Positions 9,266-17,836 of a stretch of DNA of 64,000 nt are shown here, one piece after another; positions within the stretch are counted from its first letter, which is position 1, and each line of letters starts with the position of its first letter. This DNA is from Bacteroidota bacterium. GTDB lineage: Bacteria; Bacteroidota; Ignavibacteria; SZUA-365. The stretch covers positions 4,230 through 68,229 of the forward strand of contig JAEYUG010000129.1 of the NCBI GenBank assembly GCA_023432805.1. The letters run 5' to 3'. The notes beneath the pieces are model-generated. The model was not told where the DNA came from and did no database searches. It saw only the letters and a list, made by a program, of their open reading frames with translations. The translations under genes and the position numbers were made by a program.

Positions 9266-10390
9266 TCACTTCATGAGCATCATCGTCCGACTCGACGTTC
9301 CTGCTGATGTCTGCAGGCGGTACATGTAGAGTCCGCTGGGAAGCTCCGTCGCGTTGAAGGATGCAGTATGCCATCCGCGTTCGAGCGGCGCGCCGTCGTG
9401 GATGCGCGCGACTTCGACGCCGAGTTCGTTGTACACCGACAGCGACACCAGGTCCGACTCGGGAAGATTGAACGAAATGTTCGTTGCGGGATTGAAGGGA
9501 TTCGGGAAGTTCTGCTTCAGCTCGACCGCACCGGCGACCACCGCAGGCGCAACCGACACCACGGGTGAGTAGTCGATGCTGCCATCGCGATCGATCTGGC
9601 GCAGACGGAACGACACGAGTTCCTGCTGCATGTCGCGCTGGTTCAATCGAGCATCGAACGTGTAGTCGCGCTGCGAACTCGTCGTGCCGGAACCGGCAAC
9701 GAATCCGATGGCCTCCCAATTCTCACGGTCGTACGACCGCTCGATATCGAACCCGTAGTTGTTCGTCTCCGTTGCAGTCGACCACTTGAGAGCCACGACA
9801 TCGTTACGGCGCAATGCCGTGAAGGACACAAGCTCGACAGGGAGCGCTCCGTTTGTAGACATGGCGAGAGACGCAGGAAGCCCTGTAATGGAAACAACAG
9901 GAGCACTAGGAACCACATACACACTGACAAGTCCCGATCCACCGGACGAAGGACAGGTTGCGACCTTCGTCTTCATCCCGGAAATGACGATTTCATCAAG
10001 AACAGGATTGTTCATGCCATTGCAGCGAAGAGGGATTGTGAGTTCCTGCTGTGTGATGGAGATGGAGAGTCCCGTGTTGACAGATACGTTTCCGCCAAGG
10101 CCCCCATTGATTGAAACGACAATCGGATTGTTCACAATGTCGGTGTTGTAGACAAAATACGCACTGGTCGGAAGCTTGATCTTCAGATCGTAGTAGTAGT
10201 ACTTCCCATTGTTGCTTTCACCTGGAAAATCCGCTGGGTAGGACTCCGCAACAGTAATAGCGGCGTTCTGCCAGTCACATCCCTGGGCTAGAAACGACGC
10301 GCTACCGTTTACGACGACTTGTGCGTTCGATGTGGACAGGACACTCATGACAAACAGCGGGACGAAAAGAACTGCAACACAACGATTCAT
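9266..10390 (-). CDS. T9SS type A sorting domain protein, paralog 4 of 4 (short)
   Basis: A 374-residue secreted protein. I chose the ATG at 10390 (MNRCVAVLFVPLFVMSVLST, AGAGG upstream) over the longer frame starting at 10516. It keeps the N-terminal theme of its neighbours: GCDWQNAAITVAES, then DFPGE, a YYDLKIKLP strand and an EIVISGMKTK motif. It lacks the middle 300 or so residues present in paralogs 2 and 3. The C-terminal half has LKWSTATETNNYGFDIERS and the sorting signal NFPNPFNPATNISFNLP. It is a compact version of the same cargo family with unknown function. Confidence 0.85.
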   Translation of the reverse strand: MNRCVAVLFVPLFVMSVLSTSNAQVVVNGSASFLAQGCDWQNAAITVAESYPADFPGESNNGKYYYYDLKIKLPTSAYFVYNTDIVNNPIVVSINGGLGGNVSVNTGLSISITQQELTIPLRCNGMNNPVLDEIVISGMKTKVATCPSSGGSGLVSVYVVPSAPVVSITGLPASLAMSTNGALPVELVSFTALRRNDVVALKWSTATETNNYGFDIERSYDRENWEAIGFVAGSGTTSSQRDYTFDARLNQRDMQQELVSFRLRQIDRDGSIDYSPVVSVAPAVVAGAVELKQNFPNPFNPATNISFNLPESDLVSLSVYNELGVEVARIHDGAPLERGWHTASFNATELPSGLYMYRLQTSAGTSSRTMMLMK

Positions 10391-10752
10391 GGGGGCCTCT
10401 GGCCTATGTTGAGATGTTCGGAGTCGGAGCGAGGGCCGGGGATTGGCCAGTCGCCTCGAGTACCTCAACAGGAATGCCAGAAGGAAAAAAAAGCGAATAC
10501 GCGCCGGATTCGGCAATTACTGCATGCGTCGCACTGCCCATATTTTGGACAGTGCGGCGCATTCTGTTCGGGGATTGAACGAAAGACGTTCAGCCGTGCA
10601 ACGCAATGCACAGTTCCGGTTGGGGAGGTGCTGCCGTCCAGCCGACGGGCGTTTCGTATCTGAACACAACGCTCCGCCCACCACCAGCCCGTGTGAAATC
10701 TGCACTGAGGCGGGTGTGATCTCAATCGCCGGCCGTGTGCAGGATCTGCACG
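10391..10752. other. Intergenic region upstream of T9SS paralog 4
   Basis: No gene is supported in these 362 bases. It holds an imperfect stem-loop at 10525-10561 (arms GCGTCGCACTG and CAGTGCGGCGC) without a T-run. It may belong to the leader of paralog 4 or to the end of the DUF255 transcript unit, both of which are on the minus strand. Confidence 0.45.
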
Positions 10753-12933
10753 TCAGGCGAGCCGCTCGGGCAGGGAGCAAGCGTGCTTTTCGCAGACATA
10801 GCGGGTGGGCGCACGATCCACAGCTTGCATCGACGCGGTGAAGGGGGCGAGCGCGGCCAGCTCCGCGGCGTTTGCGTCGGTGCGGACGAGGTGGACGGCA
10901 TGGGGCGTCCACCTCCGATGCAGCTCGGCAATGTGCGGCGCGAGCGCGGCAGCATCGGGCGCCACGAGCACGATCTCCTGCGAGGGACCCGCCACGACAT
11001 CGAGCGCAGTCAGCAGCATCGTGAATCCCGATGGCGCGCGCTCTGCGATCGGAAGAAATGCCTCGATGATATCGAGGGCGCGCTGCTCGAACGCGGCATC
11101 GCCCGTCAGACGCGCGAGCCGCACGAGCACCCACGCGGCGACTCCGTTGCCCGAGGGAATCGCACCGTCGTAGCTCTCCTTCGCACGCACCGGCACGTCG
11201 CGCACGTGTGCTGCGGTTGTATAGAATCCGCCGCCCGCTGCATCCTCGAACTCCTCGAGCATGAGCCGCGAGAGCGACACCGCCTCGCGCAGGTGACGCA
11301 AGTCGAAGGTCGCATCGTAGAGTTCGAGGAGTCCCCATGCGAGAAACGCGTAGTCCTCGAGAAAGCCCTCGATGCCGGCCTCCGTACCGCGCAGGCGGTG
11401 CCAGAGACGTCCGTCCTCGCGGCGGGCACGCGCGAGCAGGGCATCCACCGCCCGCACGGCGGCATCCCGCATTGGGGCATCGCCGACCGCGGCACCCGCA
11501 CGGGCGAGCGCCGCGATCATGAGTCCGTTCCACGAAACGAGCACCTTGTCGTCGAGCGAGGGATGCACGCGCGCGGCACGCGCAGCATATAATTTCGCCC
11601 GCGCCGCGTCGACGAGCATGCGCGCGGACCCGGCCGAGAATCCATGCCGCCGCGCCCAATCGCCTTCATCCACCGCGAGCGACAGCACGTTCCACCCCGG
11701 ATGCTCGAAATTCCCCGCCTCGCTCACGCCGAAATATTCCGCGAGCGCGTCGCCGTATTCCGCACCGGCGATGTCGAGAAATTCCGCGCGCGTGAACACG
11801 TAGAATTTTCCCTCGACGCCTTCGGAGTCCGCATTTTCCGCGCTATAGAAATATCCCTCACGCGATGTCATCGTCGTCGTTATATAACGAATGACATCGC
11901 GCACGATTTCCGCGTACGCGGCATCACCCGTGCGTTGCCACGCATCCGTATACGCCATCACGAGCAGTGCGTTGTCATACAGCATTTTCTCGAAATGCGG
12001 CACGAGCCAGTGGCGGTCCGTCGAATAGCGGCAGAATCCCCCGCCCACATGATCGTACATGCCGCCGCGATGCATCGCGCGCAGGGTGTGTTCGACATTA
12101 TATAATAGCGCTGTATTATCCGAGCGCGCATTGCGCCGCAGCAGAAATGACAGCGCATGTCCCATCGGGAATTTCGGTGCGGAGCCGAAGCCGCCGCACT
12201 CCACGTCGAAGGTGGAGAGGAAGGCCTCCTCGGCGGCGGCGAGCACGGCTGACGCCGCGGCGGAAAGGGCTCCGGGAGAGCCGGCGGCAGCGGTGGTTTC
12301 CGCAGTGAGGAGGGCGCCGAGCCCCGACGAGGCAGGGCGCCGCGCCGAGGCATCCTCCCCCAGCCGCTGCAGGGAGGCATGCATGTCGGCGGCGATCCGT
12401 TCCACCTTGTCCGCTTCGTGCATCCATGCATCGTGCAGGGCGCGCAGCACGCGCAGGAAACCGGGACGCCCGAAGCGATCCTCCTTCGGGAAATACGTGC
12501 CAGAGTAGAAGGGCCGCTTGTCGGGAGTGATGAAGACCGAGAGGGGCCAGCCGCCGGAGCCGGTCATGGACTGGCAGGCGGTCATGTAGATGTGATCGAC
12601 ATCGGGACGCTCTTCGCGATCGACCTTGATCGCGATGAAGTGCGCGTTGAGCATCGCGGCGACCTCGGGGTCTTCGAAGCTTTCGTGCTCCATCACGTGG
12701 CACCAGTGGCAGGTCGAATAGCCGATCGAGAGAAAGACCGGCTTGTGCTCGCGCGCGGCACGGGCGAAGGCCTCGTCGCCCCAGGGATACCAGTCGACGG
12801 GATTCCGCGCGTGCTGGAGCAGGTAGGGACTCGACGTGAAGACGAGACGGTTGAACTGGGGTCCCCCGTCTGCAGGAAGGGTGGAAAGGTCGGGAAGGTC
12901 GGTGACGCCGTCGCGGAGGATGTCCATGGCCAT
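10753..12933 (-). CDS. DUF255 thioredoxin-domain protein (YyaL/SPATA20 family)
   Basis: A 726-residue protein with an N-terminal thioredoxin-like DUF255 domain: NPVDWYPWG, then [16 protein letters not shown] with cysteines at residues 75 and 78, then [10 protein letters not shown] long helical, (alpha/alpha)6-barrel-like region of the N-acylglucosamine 2-epimerase type follows. The start at 12933 (MAMDILRDG) gives the usual family length of about 700 residues; the open frame further upstream is non-homologous and runs antisense into the divergent DUF445 gene. The molecular role of this widespread family is not settled. It is divergent from DUF445. Confidence 0.9.
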   Translation of the reverse strand: MAMDILRDGVTDLPDLSTLPADGGPQFNRLVFTSSPYLLQHARNPVDWYPWGDEAFARAAREHKPVFLSIGYSTCHWCHVMEHESFEDPEVAAMLNAHFIAIKVDREERPDVDHIYMTACQSMTGSGGWPLSVFITPDKRPFYSGTYFPKEDRFGRPGFLRVLRALHDAWMHEADKVERIAADMHASLQRLGEDASARRPASSGLGALLTAETTAAAGSPGALSAAASAVLAAAEEAFLSTFDVECGGFGSAPKFPMGHALSFLLRRNARSDNTALLYNVEHTLRAMHRGGMYDHVGGGFCRYSTDRHWLVPHFEKMLYDNALLVMAYTDAWQRTGDAAYAEIVRDVIRYITTTMTSREGYFYSAENADSEGVEGKFYVFTRAEFLDIAGAEYGDALAEYFGVSEAGNFEHPGWNVLSLAVDEGDWARRHGFSAGSARMLVDAARAKLYAARAARVHPSLDDKVLVSWNGLMIAALARAGAAVGDAPMRDAAVRAVDALLARARREDGRLWHRLRGTEAGIEGFLEDYAFLAWGLLELYDATFDLRHLREAVSLSRLMLEEFEDAAGGGFYTTAAHVRDVPVRAKESYDGAIPSGNGVAAWVLVRLARLTGDAAFEQRALDIIEAFLPIAERAPSGFTMLLTALDVVAGPSQEIVLVAPDAAALAPHIAELHRRWTPHAVHLVRTDANAAELAALAPFTASMQAVDRAPTRYVCEKHACSLPERLA

Positions 12934-13051
12934 GCGTGTGTGAGTGGATGGTAGCACAAGGCGCAAACGGGGTGCGGAAGTTCCCGAGACGCGCATCCCT
13001 GCGGAAGTTTCTGCTGCATCCGAATGTCGGCTGCGGGCGCTATGTTGCGGC

Positions 13052-14296
13052 ATGCGCTCTTCGGCACGACATCTTGCCACCATCTCGCTCGTGACGGCGA
13101 CGGTGGTGTTCGCGGCGACGCTTCCGGTGCGGCATACGTTCTGGGGGGGACTCCTGCACGCCTTCGCCGAGGCCGCGATGATCGGGGGACTCGCCGACTG
13201 GTTCGCCGTCGTTGCGCTCTTCCGGCATCCGCTCGGGATTCCGATACCCCACACGGCGATCCTCCCCGCGCACCGCGCGCGACTGACACAGGGCATCATC
13301 GACATCGTGCAAAACACCTGGCTGCACAAGGATGCGATCCGTGCACGCATCGACCGGTGGGACGTCGGCGCGACGCTCGCGACCTGGCTGGCGAGCAGCC
13401 GCGCCCGCGCGGCGCTGGCCTCGGCCGTGCGCACCGTCGCCCGCGAGATCCTGCGCGGCATCGACGCCCCGCGGCTCTCGCTGGCCCTGCGCGACACGCT
13501 GCATGCGCGCATCACGCCCGACGATCTCGCACGCTGGCTGCGCGGCGCGACAGAACGCGCCATCGCCGACCGGCTGCATGATCCCCTCGTCGATGCACTG
13601 CTCTCCCAAGCCGGCAGTCACCTGAAGACGCCCACGCTCGAACGCACCGTCACGAAGATGCTGCGCGAGGCCGCCGACGCCTATGCGACGAGTCCCATGA
13701 AAAAACTCGGCCGCTGGCTCGCCGAGAATGCCGGCGCCCTCGAGTACACCGATCTCGCCCGCGCCCTGCTCGGCGCGGCTGCGGCGGATCTCGAGTCCAT
13801 GCGCCGCGACCTAGCACATCCCCTCCGGCGCGAAATCGACACGCGGCTGCAGGATGTCATGGCCGCCAACACATCCCTCGCCGAATCCCTGCACCACGCC
13901 CTCTTCACATCACCTGCGACGATCGACGCCCTGTCGTCGGCCATCGAGCGTGCGGCGGAGTGGATCCGCGAGGATGTCGAGCGCAGTGAGGGAATCCTCG
14001 TCACGCAGATCGACACCCTGCTCGAGCAGGCGCGCACGCGGCTCACCGGCGATGCAACAGCACGCGCGGCCGTCGACACGTGGATCAAGGAACGCATCGT
14101 GCACATCGTCGACGAACATCACGGCGAAATCGGCGCGCTCGTGCGCGAGAATCTCGAACGCCTCGATGACGCGCAGCTCGTTGCACAGATCGAATCCAAG
14201 GTCGGCGCGGATCTGCAGTACATCCGCATCAACGGCGCCGTGGTCGGGGGACTCGTCGGCGCACTGCTCTATCTGCTCACACACAGTCTTCCGTGA
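13052..14296 (+). CDS. DUF445 family membrane protein
   Basis: A 414-residue protein with hydrophobic segments at the N-terminus ([20 protein letters not shown], then [20 protein letters not shown]) and at the C-terminus ([18 protein letters not shown]), separated by a long charged helical region. [20 protein letters not shown] followed by a PIPHTAIL stretch is the signature of DUF445 (YheB/YjiN-like) proteins. The ATG at 13052 is preferred over 12944 because the sequence before it is not family-like. The function of DUF445 proteins is unknown; an envelope role is only inferred from topology. It is transcribed divergently from the DUF255 gene. Confidence 0.88.
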   Translation: MRSSARHLATISLVTATVVFAATLPVRHTFWGGLLHAFAEAAMIGGLADWFAVVALFRHPLGIPIPHTAILPAHRARLTQGIIDIVQNTWLHKDAIRARIDRWDVGATLATWLASSRARAALASAVRTVAREILRGIDAPRLSLALRDTLHARITPDDLARWLRGATERAIADRLHDPLVDALLSQAGSHLKTPTLERTVTKMLREAADAYATSPMKKLGRWLAENAGALEYTDLARALLGAAAADLESMRRDLAHPLRREIDTRLQDVMAANTSLAESLHHALFTSPATIDALSSAIERAAEWIREDVERSEGILVTQIDTLLEQARTRLTGDATARAAVDTWIKERIVHIVDEHHGEIGALVRENLERLDDAQLVAQIESKVGADLQYIRINGAVVGGLVGALLYLLTHSLP

Positions 14297-14398
14297 GCCC
14301 CTCTTGACCTTGGGAAAACGGATCCGTAGATTCCGAAAATAATACCGTTAACTCCGCTTTTTGGAGCATCTCTCCCACCCCGAAATAAGGTGCACCGC

Positions 14399-15790
14399 AT
14401 GAAACGACTGCTCCCGCTGCTTTTCCTCTTCGTCGTACCCGTGCTTGCGCTGCAGGCACAGACGGCCCGCACCGTCCTCCTTGAAGAAGCCACCGGTACC
14501 TGGTGCGGATACTGTCCCTACGGTGCAGACACGCTGAACTCCATCCTGCACACCATGTCCAACACGCGGGGACTCGCCTATCACGGCGGCAGCGCCACCG
14601 AGCCCATGCGTACAACCGAGGGCACCGCGATCCTCACCAACATGGCTGTCGGCAACTGGCCCTCCGCTGCAGTCGACCGCATCATCTGGAACGTGGGCGG
14701 CAACTATCAGATGATGCTCAGTCGTTCGATCTGGCGTCAGGCCGCGCAGATCCGCCTCGCCAATGCACCAACCTCGCCCTGCGCCATCTCGGTCAGCGCC
14801 ACCTTTGATTCACTCACCCGCGTGCTCACCGGCACTGCGAGCGTGAATGCACTTGTCGCCATGCCGACCGGACCCTTCAACATCAACATCATCCTCTCCG
14901 AGAACAACATCCAGTACTCGCAGACCTTCTATCCCCCCGGCGGCGGCACGACCACCATCAGTCCCTACTACCACAAGCACGTCGTGCGCCAGATGGTCAC
15001 CGGCACCCTCGGCGTCCAGATCTCCCCGGGCGCGATCGCCGCGAACACCACGCTGAACCATCCCTTCAACGTGACGATCCCCGCCGGCTGGAACATCAAC
15101 GAAATGGATCTCACCGTGTTCGTCACGCAGGTCTTCACCGGCAGCAACGGCAACTCCCGCGACATCCAGGCCACGTGGCAGGAAGGACTCCGCGCGAGCG
15201 TGACCTTCGTGCCCGTCGACCTCGCACTCTTCCGCGCGCAGCAGACCGGCGCCGATGTCGAGCTCGTCTGGCGCACCCAGCGCGAGGAGAACAATGCGGG
15301 ATGGCACATCGAGCGCCGCACCATCGAAAGCGACTGGAAGGATATCGGTTTTGTGGAAGGAGCCGGCGCCTCGACCGGCACCCGCGACTACACCTTCGTC
15401 GACCCCAGCCCCGCTGCGGAAGTCCTCTATTCGTATCGCCTCCGGCAGCGCGACTACGACGGCACCGAAACCCACTCGCAGAAGGCGCCGATCTTCGTGC
15501 GCGGCGAGGTGAAGGGATTCGCACTGCTGCAGAATTTCCCGAACCCCTTCAATCCCTCGACCACGATCGAGTTCCGTCTCGAGCAGGCCTCGAACGTCCG
15601 CGTGGAAATCGTCGACCTTCTCGGCCGCACGCTGCGAGTGCTGGCCGATGGCGAACATGCGGCAGGTGCACACACCGTCGTGTGGGATGCAGTGGATGCC
15701 GCCGGCACCGCCCTGCCCTCGGGCATGTACATGTGCCGCATGACCGCTCCCGCCTTCAACACGACACGCACGCTGCACCTGGCGCGGTAA
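14399..15790 (+). CDS. Omp28-like thioredoxin-fold protein with T9SS type A sorting domain
   Basis: A 463-residue exported protein with signal peptide MKRLLPLLFLFVVPVLALQA. Right after cleavage comes VLLEEATGTWCGYCPYGAD, the CxxC region typical of Omp28-related surface proteins. The C-terminus has a fibronectin-like segment (LVWRTQREENNAGWHIERR) and the sorting signal NFPNPFNPSTTIEFRLE, ending in HLAR. The start at 14399 was chosen over a GTG at 14390 because it directly begins the signal peptide. It may be a surface thiol-disulfide protein; the function of Omp28-like proteins is not well defined. An intrinsic terminator follows. Confidence 0.88.
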   Translation: MKRLLPLLFLFVVPVLALQAQTARTVLLEEATGTWCGYCPYGADTLNSILHTMSNTRGLAYHGGSATEPMRTTEGTAILTNMAVGNWPSAAVDRIIWNVGGNYQMMLSRSIWRQAAQIRLANAPTSPCAISVSATFDSLTRVLTGTASVNALVAMPTGPFNINIILSENNIQYSQTFYPPGGGTTTISPYYHKHVVRQMVTGTLGVQISPGAIAANTTLNHPFNVTIPAGWNINEMDLTVFVTQVFTGSNGNSRDIQATWQEGLRASVTFVPVDLALFRAQQTGADVELVWRTQREENNAGWHIERRTIESDWKDIGFVEGAGASTGTRDYTFVDPSPAAEVLYSYRLRQRDYDGTETHSQKAPIFVRGEVKGFALLQNFPNPFNPSTTIEFRLEQASNVRVEIVDLLGRTLRVLADGEHAAGAHTVVWDAVDAAGTALPSGMYMCRMTAPAFNTTRTLHLAR

Positions 15791-15810
15791 CCATCCTCCC
15801 CTGTCTTCAC

Positions 15811-15845
15811 GCCCCCCGCAGGCAGAACCTACGGGGGGCTTTTTC
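15811..15845 (+). terminator. Intrinsic terminator after the Omp28-like gene
   Basis: GCCCCCCG (15811-15818) pairs with CGGGGGGC (15832-15839), followed by five Ts. It starts 20 bases after the stop codon at 15790. Confidence 0.9.
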
Positions 15846-16009
15846 ATGCAGGGTGCGGTCTCACGCATGGGGGGGGTGTGATGCATGCGCCACCTGATGA
15901 TGGCTGTATTGCGGGTATTTCAGACTGGTATATGCTTTTTTTCGTGGACAGGGAGTGCGTTGTTGCAGGGGTCACTCATGAATGGATGTCGACAACCTGT
16001 GGAGAACCC

Positions 16010-16432
16010 ATGACACACATTTTCTCGGACCTGCTCTACCATGTCACCTGGCACACCGCCGGGTACGCCCCGCTGCTTTCGCGACGCGCCGAACACGCGC
16101 TCTACCCCTTCCTCCGCCACCGGGCATGCCAGCTGGACTGTGCCGTCCTCGAGGTCGGCGGCACGGCGAACCGCGTGCATCTCGCCCTGCGCGTCCCTCC
16201 CTCGCGTCCGGTCTCCGTCATCATCGATGTGCTCAAGAGCGACGCGGTCCTGCAGCTCAATCGCGTCGAGCGGCTGACGCCCCCGGTGCAATGGCAGCAG
16301 GGATTCATTGCCTCCACGCTCGCACCGCCGGCACTCGACGACCTGCGCAAATGGATCCGCGCACAGAGCCGCACGGGGGCGTATCCAGCGGGACTCCACC
16401 TCCCGCTCGAGCACCCATCCGTCCAGCCCTGA
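16010..16432 (+). CDS. Degenerate Y1-transposase-like (RAYT/IS200-type) protein
   Basis: A 140-residue protein; the ATG at 16010 has GGAG about 6 bases upstream. The fold signature of Y1_Tnp proteins is visible in order: LLYHVTWHTAGYAPLLS near the N-terminus, a CAVLEVGGTANRVHLALRV segment, VSVIIDVLKSD, WQQGF, and a final helix LRKWIRAQ. In active members the middle segment holds an HUH motif (often HVH) and the final helix a catalytic Tyr (often YIxNQ). Here these read RVH and WIRAQ, so both the first His and the Tyr seem to be lost. It is probably nuclease-dead or domesticated. Three REP-like hairpins lie directly downstream, the usual layout of REP-associated tyrosine transposases. The alignment was made by eye. 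Confidence 0.7.
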   Translation: MTHIFSDLLYHVTWHTAGYAPLLSRRAEHALYPFLRHRACQLDCAVLEVGGTANRVHLALRVPPSRPVSVIIDVLKSDAVLQLNRVERLTPPVQWQQGFIASTLAPPALDDLRKWIRAQSRTGAYPAGLHLPLEHPSVQP

Positions 16433-16455
16433 CCGCGGCGTCTCGCCGCCAGAAA

Positions 16456-16557
16456 GGTCGGTGGACGTCCTCGTCCACTTAAAAGGTCGGTGGACGTCCT
16501 CGTCCACCCTGCGCCTGCTGAACATGCGTCAGGAGTGGACGCGGACGTCCACCCTCC
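16456..16557. repeat. REP-like cluster 2 (three type A hairpins, BIME-like)
   Basis: Hairpins GTGGACG-TCCT-CGTCCAC at 16461-16478 and 16489-16508 each have AAAGGTC before them, so a GGTC foot. An inverted copy lies at 16535-16552 with CTCC after it, which is a GGAG foot on the other strand. The second and third form an inverted pair around a 25-base linker. The cluster starts 24 bases after the degenerate transposase stop codon and ends before the M24 peptidase gene. Confidence 0.9.
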
Positions 16558-16628
16558 TTTCTTCACTTTCGCGGGCAGGCTTCGTATGTTGGAGGTTTCC
16601 TACCATCCCACCCAACTCGAGGCTCGAA

Positions 16629-17822
16629 ATGGATCTGCACGCGATACAGGCGGCCCTTGCGGAAGCCGGCATTGACGGCTGGCTGTTCTACGATTTCCAC
16701 AACCGCGACGCGATCGCCGCGCGCATCCTGTCGATGGATACGAAGCGCTTCGCCTCCCGGCGCTGGTACTACTACATCCCGGCGCACGGCGAACCGCAGA
16801 AGCTCGTGCACCGCATCGAACCCTGGCGCTGCGATCACCTGCCGGGCGCGAAGCACATCTACCTGCCCTGGCAGGAACAGCAGGCCATGTTGAAGGACAT
16901 GCTTGGCAGCGCGAAACGCGTCGCGATGCAGTACTCGCCGAACAATGCGATCCCCTACGTCAGCATCGTCGACGGCGGCACCATCGAACTCGTACGCAGC
17001 TTCGGCGTCGAGGTCGTCTCGAGCGCCGATCTGGTCGGACGCTTCGAGGCGCACCTCTCCATGACGGACTGGGAAAGCCACAAGGAGGCCGGCGCGGTGA
17101 TGCAGCATGTGAAGGACGAAACCTTCCGCGAAATCGCCCGCCGCATCCGCCGCGGCGAGCATCCCCGCGAAGTCGAGATCCAGCGCTTCATGCACGACAT
17201 GCTCCGCGCAAACGAGATGCACTGGGAGGATGGTCCCATCGTCGCCATCAACGGTCACGCCGCCGATCCCCACTTCGAACCGACCGAGGAGAACAGCGTC
17301 GCGATGAAGGAAGGCGACCTGCTGCTGCTCGACCTCTGGGCCAAGAAGGCCCGCCCCGGCTCCATCTACTACGACATCACGTGGATGGCATGGATCGGCA
17401 CCGAGGTGCCCGAACACATCGAGAAGATCTTCCAGGTGGGAAGGAATGCGCGCGAGGCGGCGGTGCAGCTGGTCCGCGACCGATTCGCAACCGGCACGCC
17501 GGTCCACGGCTGGGAAGTCGACGATGCCTGCCGTGCGGTGGTGGACGCAGCCGGATACGGTGCGTACTTCACGCATCGTACGGGACATAACATCGGCGAG
17601 GAAGTGCATGGCAACGGCGTGCACATCGACAACCTCGAGACAATGGACAACCGCACGATCATTCCCGGCACCTGCTTCTCGGTCGAGCCCGGCATCTACA
17701 TCGCCGAACAGAACATCGGCTTCCGCACGGAGATCGACGTGTTCGTCACCGATGAGGGCGTGGTCGATGTCTACGGCGCTCAGCAGGAATCCATGATCCC
17801 CCTTCTCGCACTCGACGTCTGA
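16629..17822 (+). CDS. M24-family metallopeptidase (Xaa-Pro aminopeptidase-like)
   Basis: A 397-residue creatinase-fold enzyme; the ATG at 16629 follows GAGG by seven bases. Residues 1-150 or so form the creatinase-like N-terminal domain. The C-terminal pita-bread domain shows the five metal ligands in order: Asp in LLDLW (about 235), Asp in YYDIT (about 249), His in HRTGHNIG (about 320), Glu in SVEPGIY and Glu in RTEID. Cleavage of peptides with proline at position two is the family activity; exact specificity cannot be read. It has no signal peptide and is probably cytoplasmic. It is 14 bases upstream of a sodium:solute symporter, suggesting co-transcription and perhaps linked use of an imported compound. 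Confidence 0.9.
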   Translation: MDLHAIQAALAEAGIDGWLFYDFHNRDAIAARILSMDTKRFASRRWYYYIPAHGEPQKLVHRIEPWRCDHLPGAKHIYLPWQEQQAMLKDMLGSAKRVAMQYSPNNAIPYVSIVDGGTIELVRSFGVEVVSSADLVGRFEAHLSMTDWESHKEAGAVMQHVKDETFREIARRIRRGEHPREVEIQRFMHDMLRANEMHWEDGPIVAINGHAADPHFEPTEENSVAMKEGDLLLLDLWAKKARPGSIYYDITWMAWIGTEVPEHIEKIFQVGRNAREAAVQLVRDRFATGTPVHGWEVDDACRAVVDAAGYGAYFTHRTGHNIGEEVHGNGVHIDNLETMDNRTIIPGTCFSVEPGIYIAEQNIGFRTEIDVFVTDEGVVDVYGAQQESMIPLLALDV

Positions 17823-17836
17823 ATCCCGGAGAATCC

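Noticed and set aside
12934..13563. N-terminal extension of the DUF255 protein
   Set aside because: Its sequence is low complexity (Arg/Ala/Ser) and antisense to DUF445. The family length fits the start at 12933.
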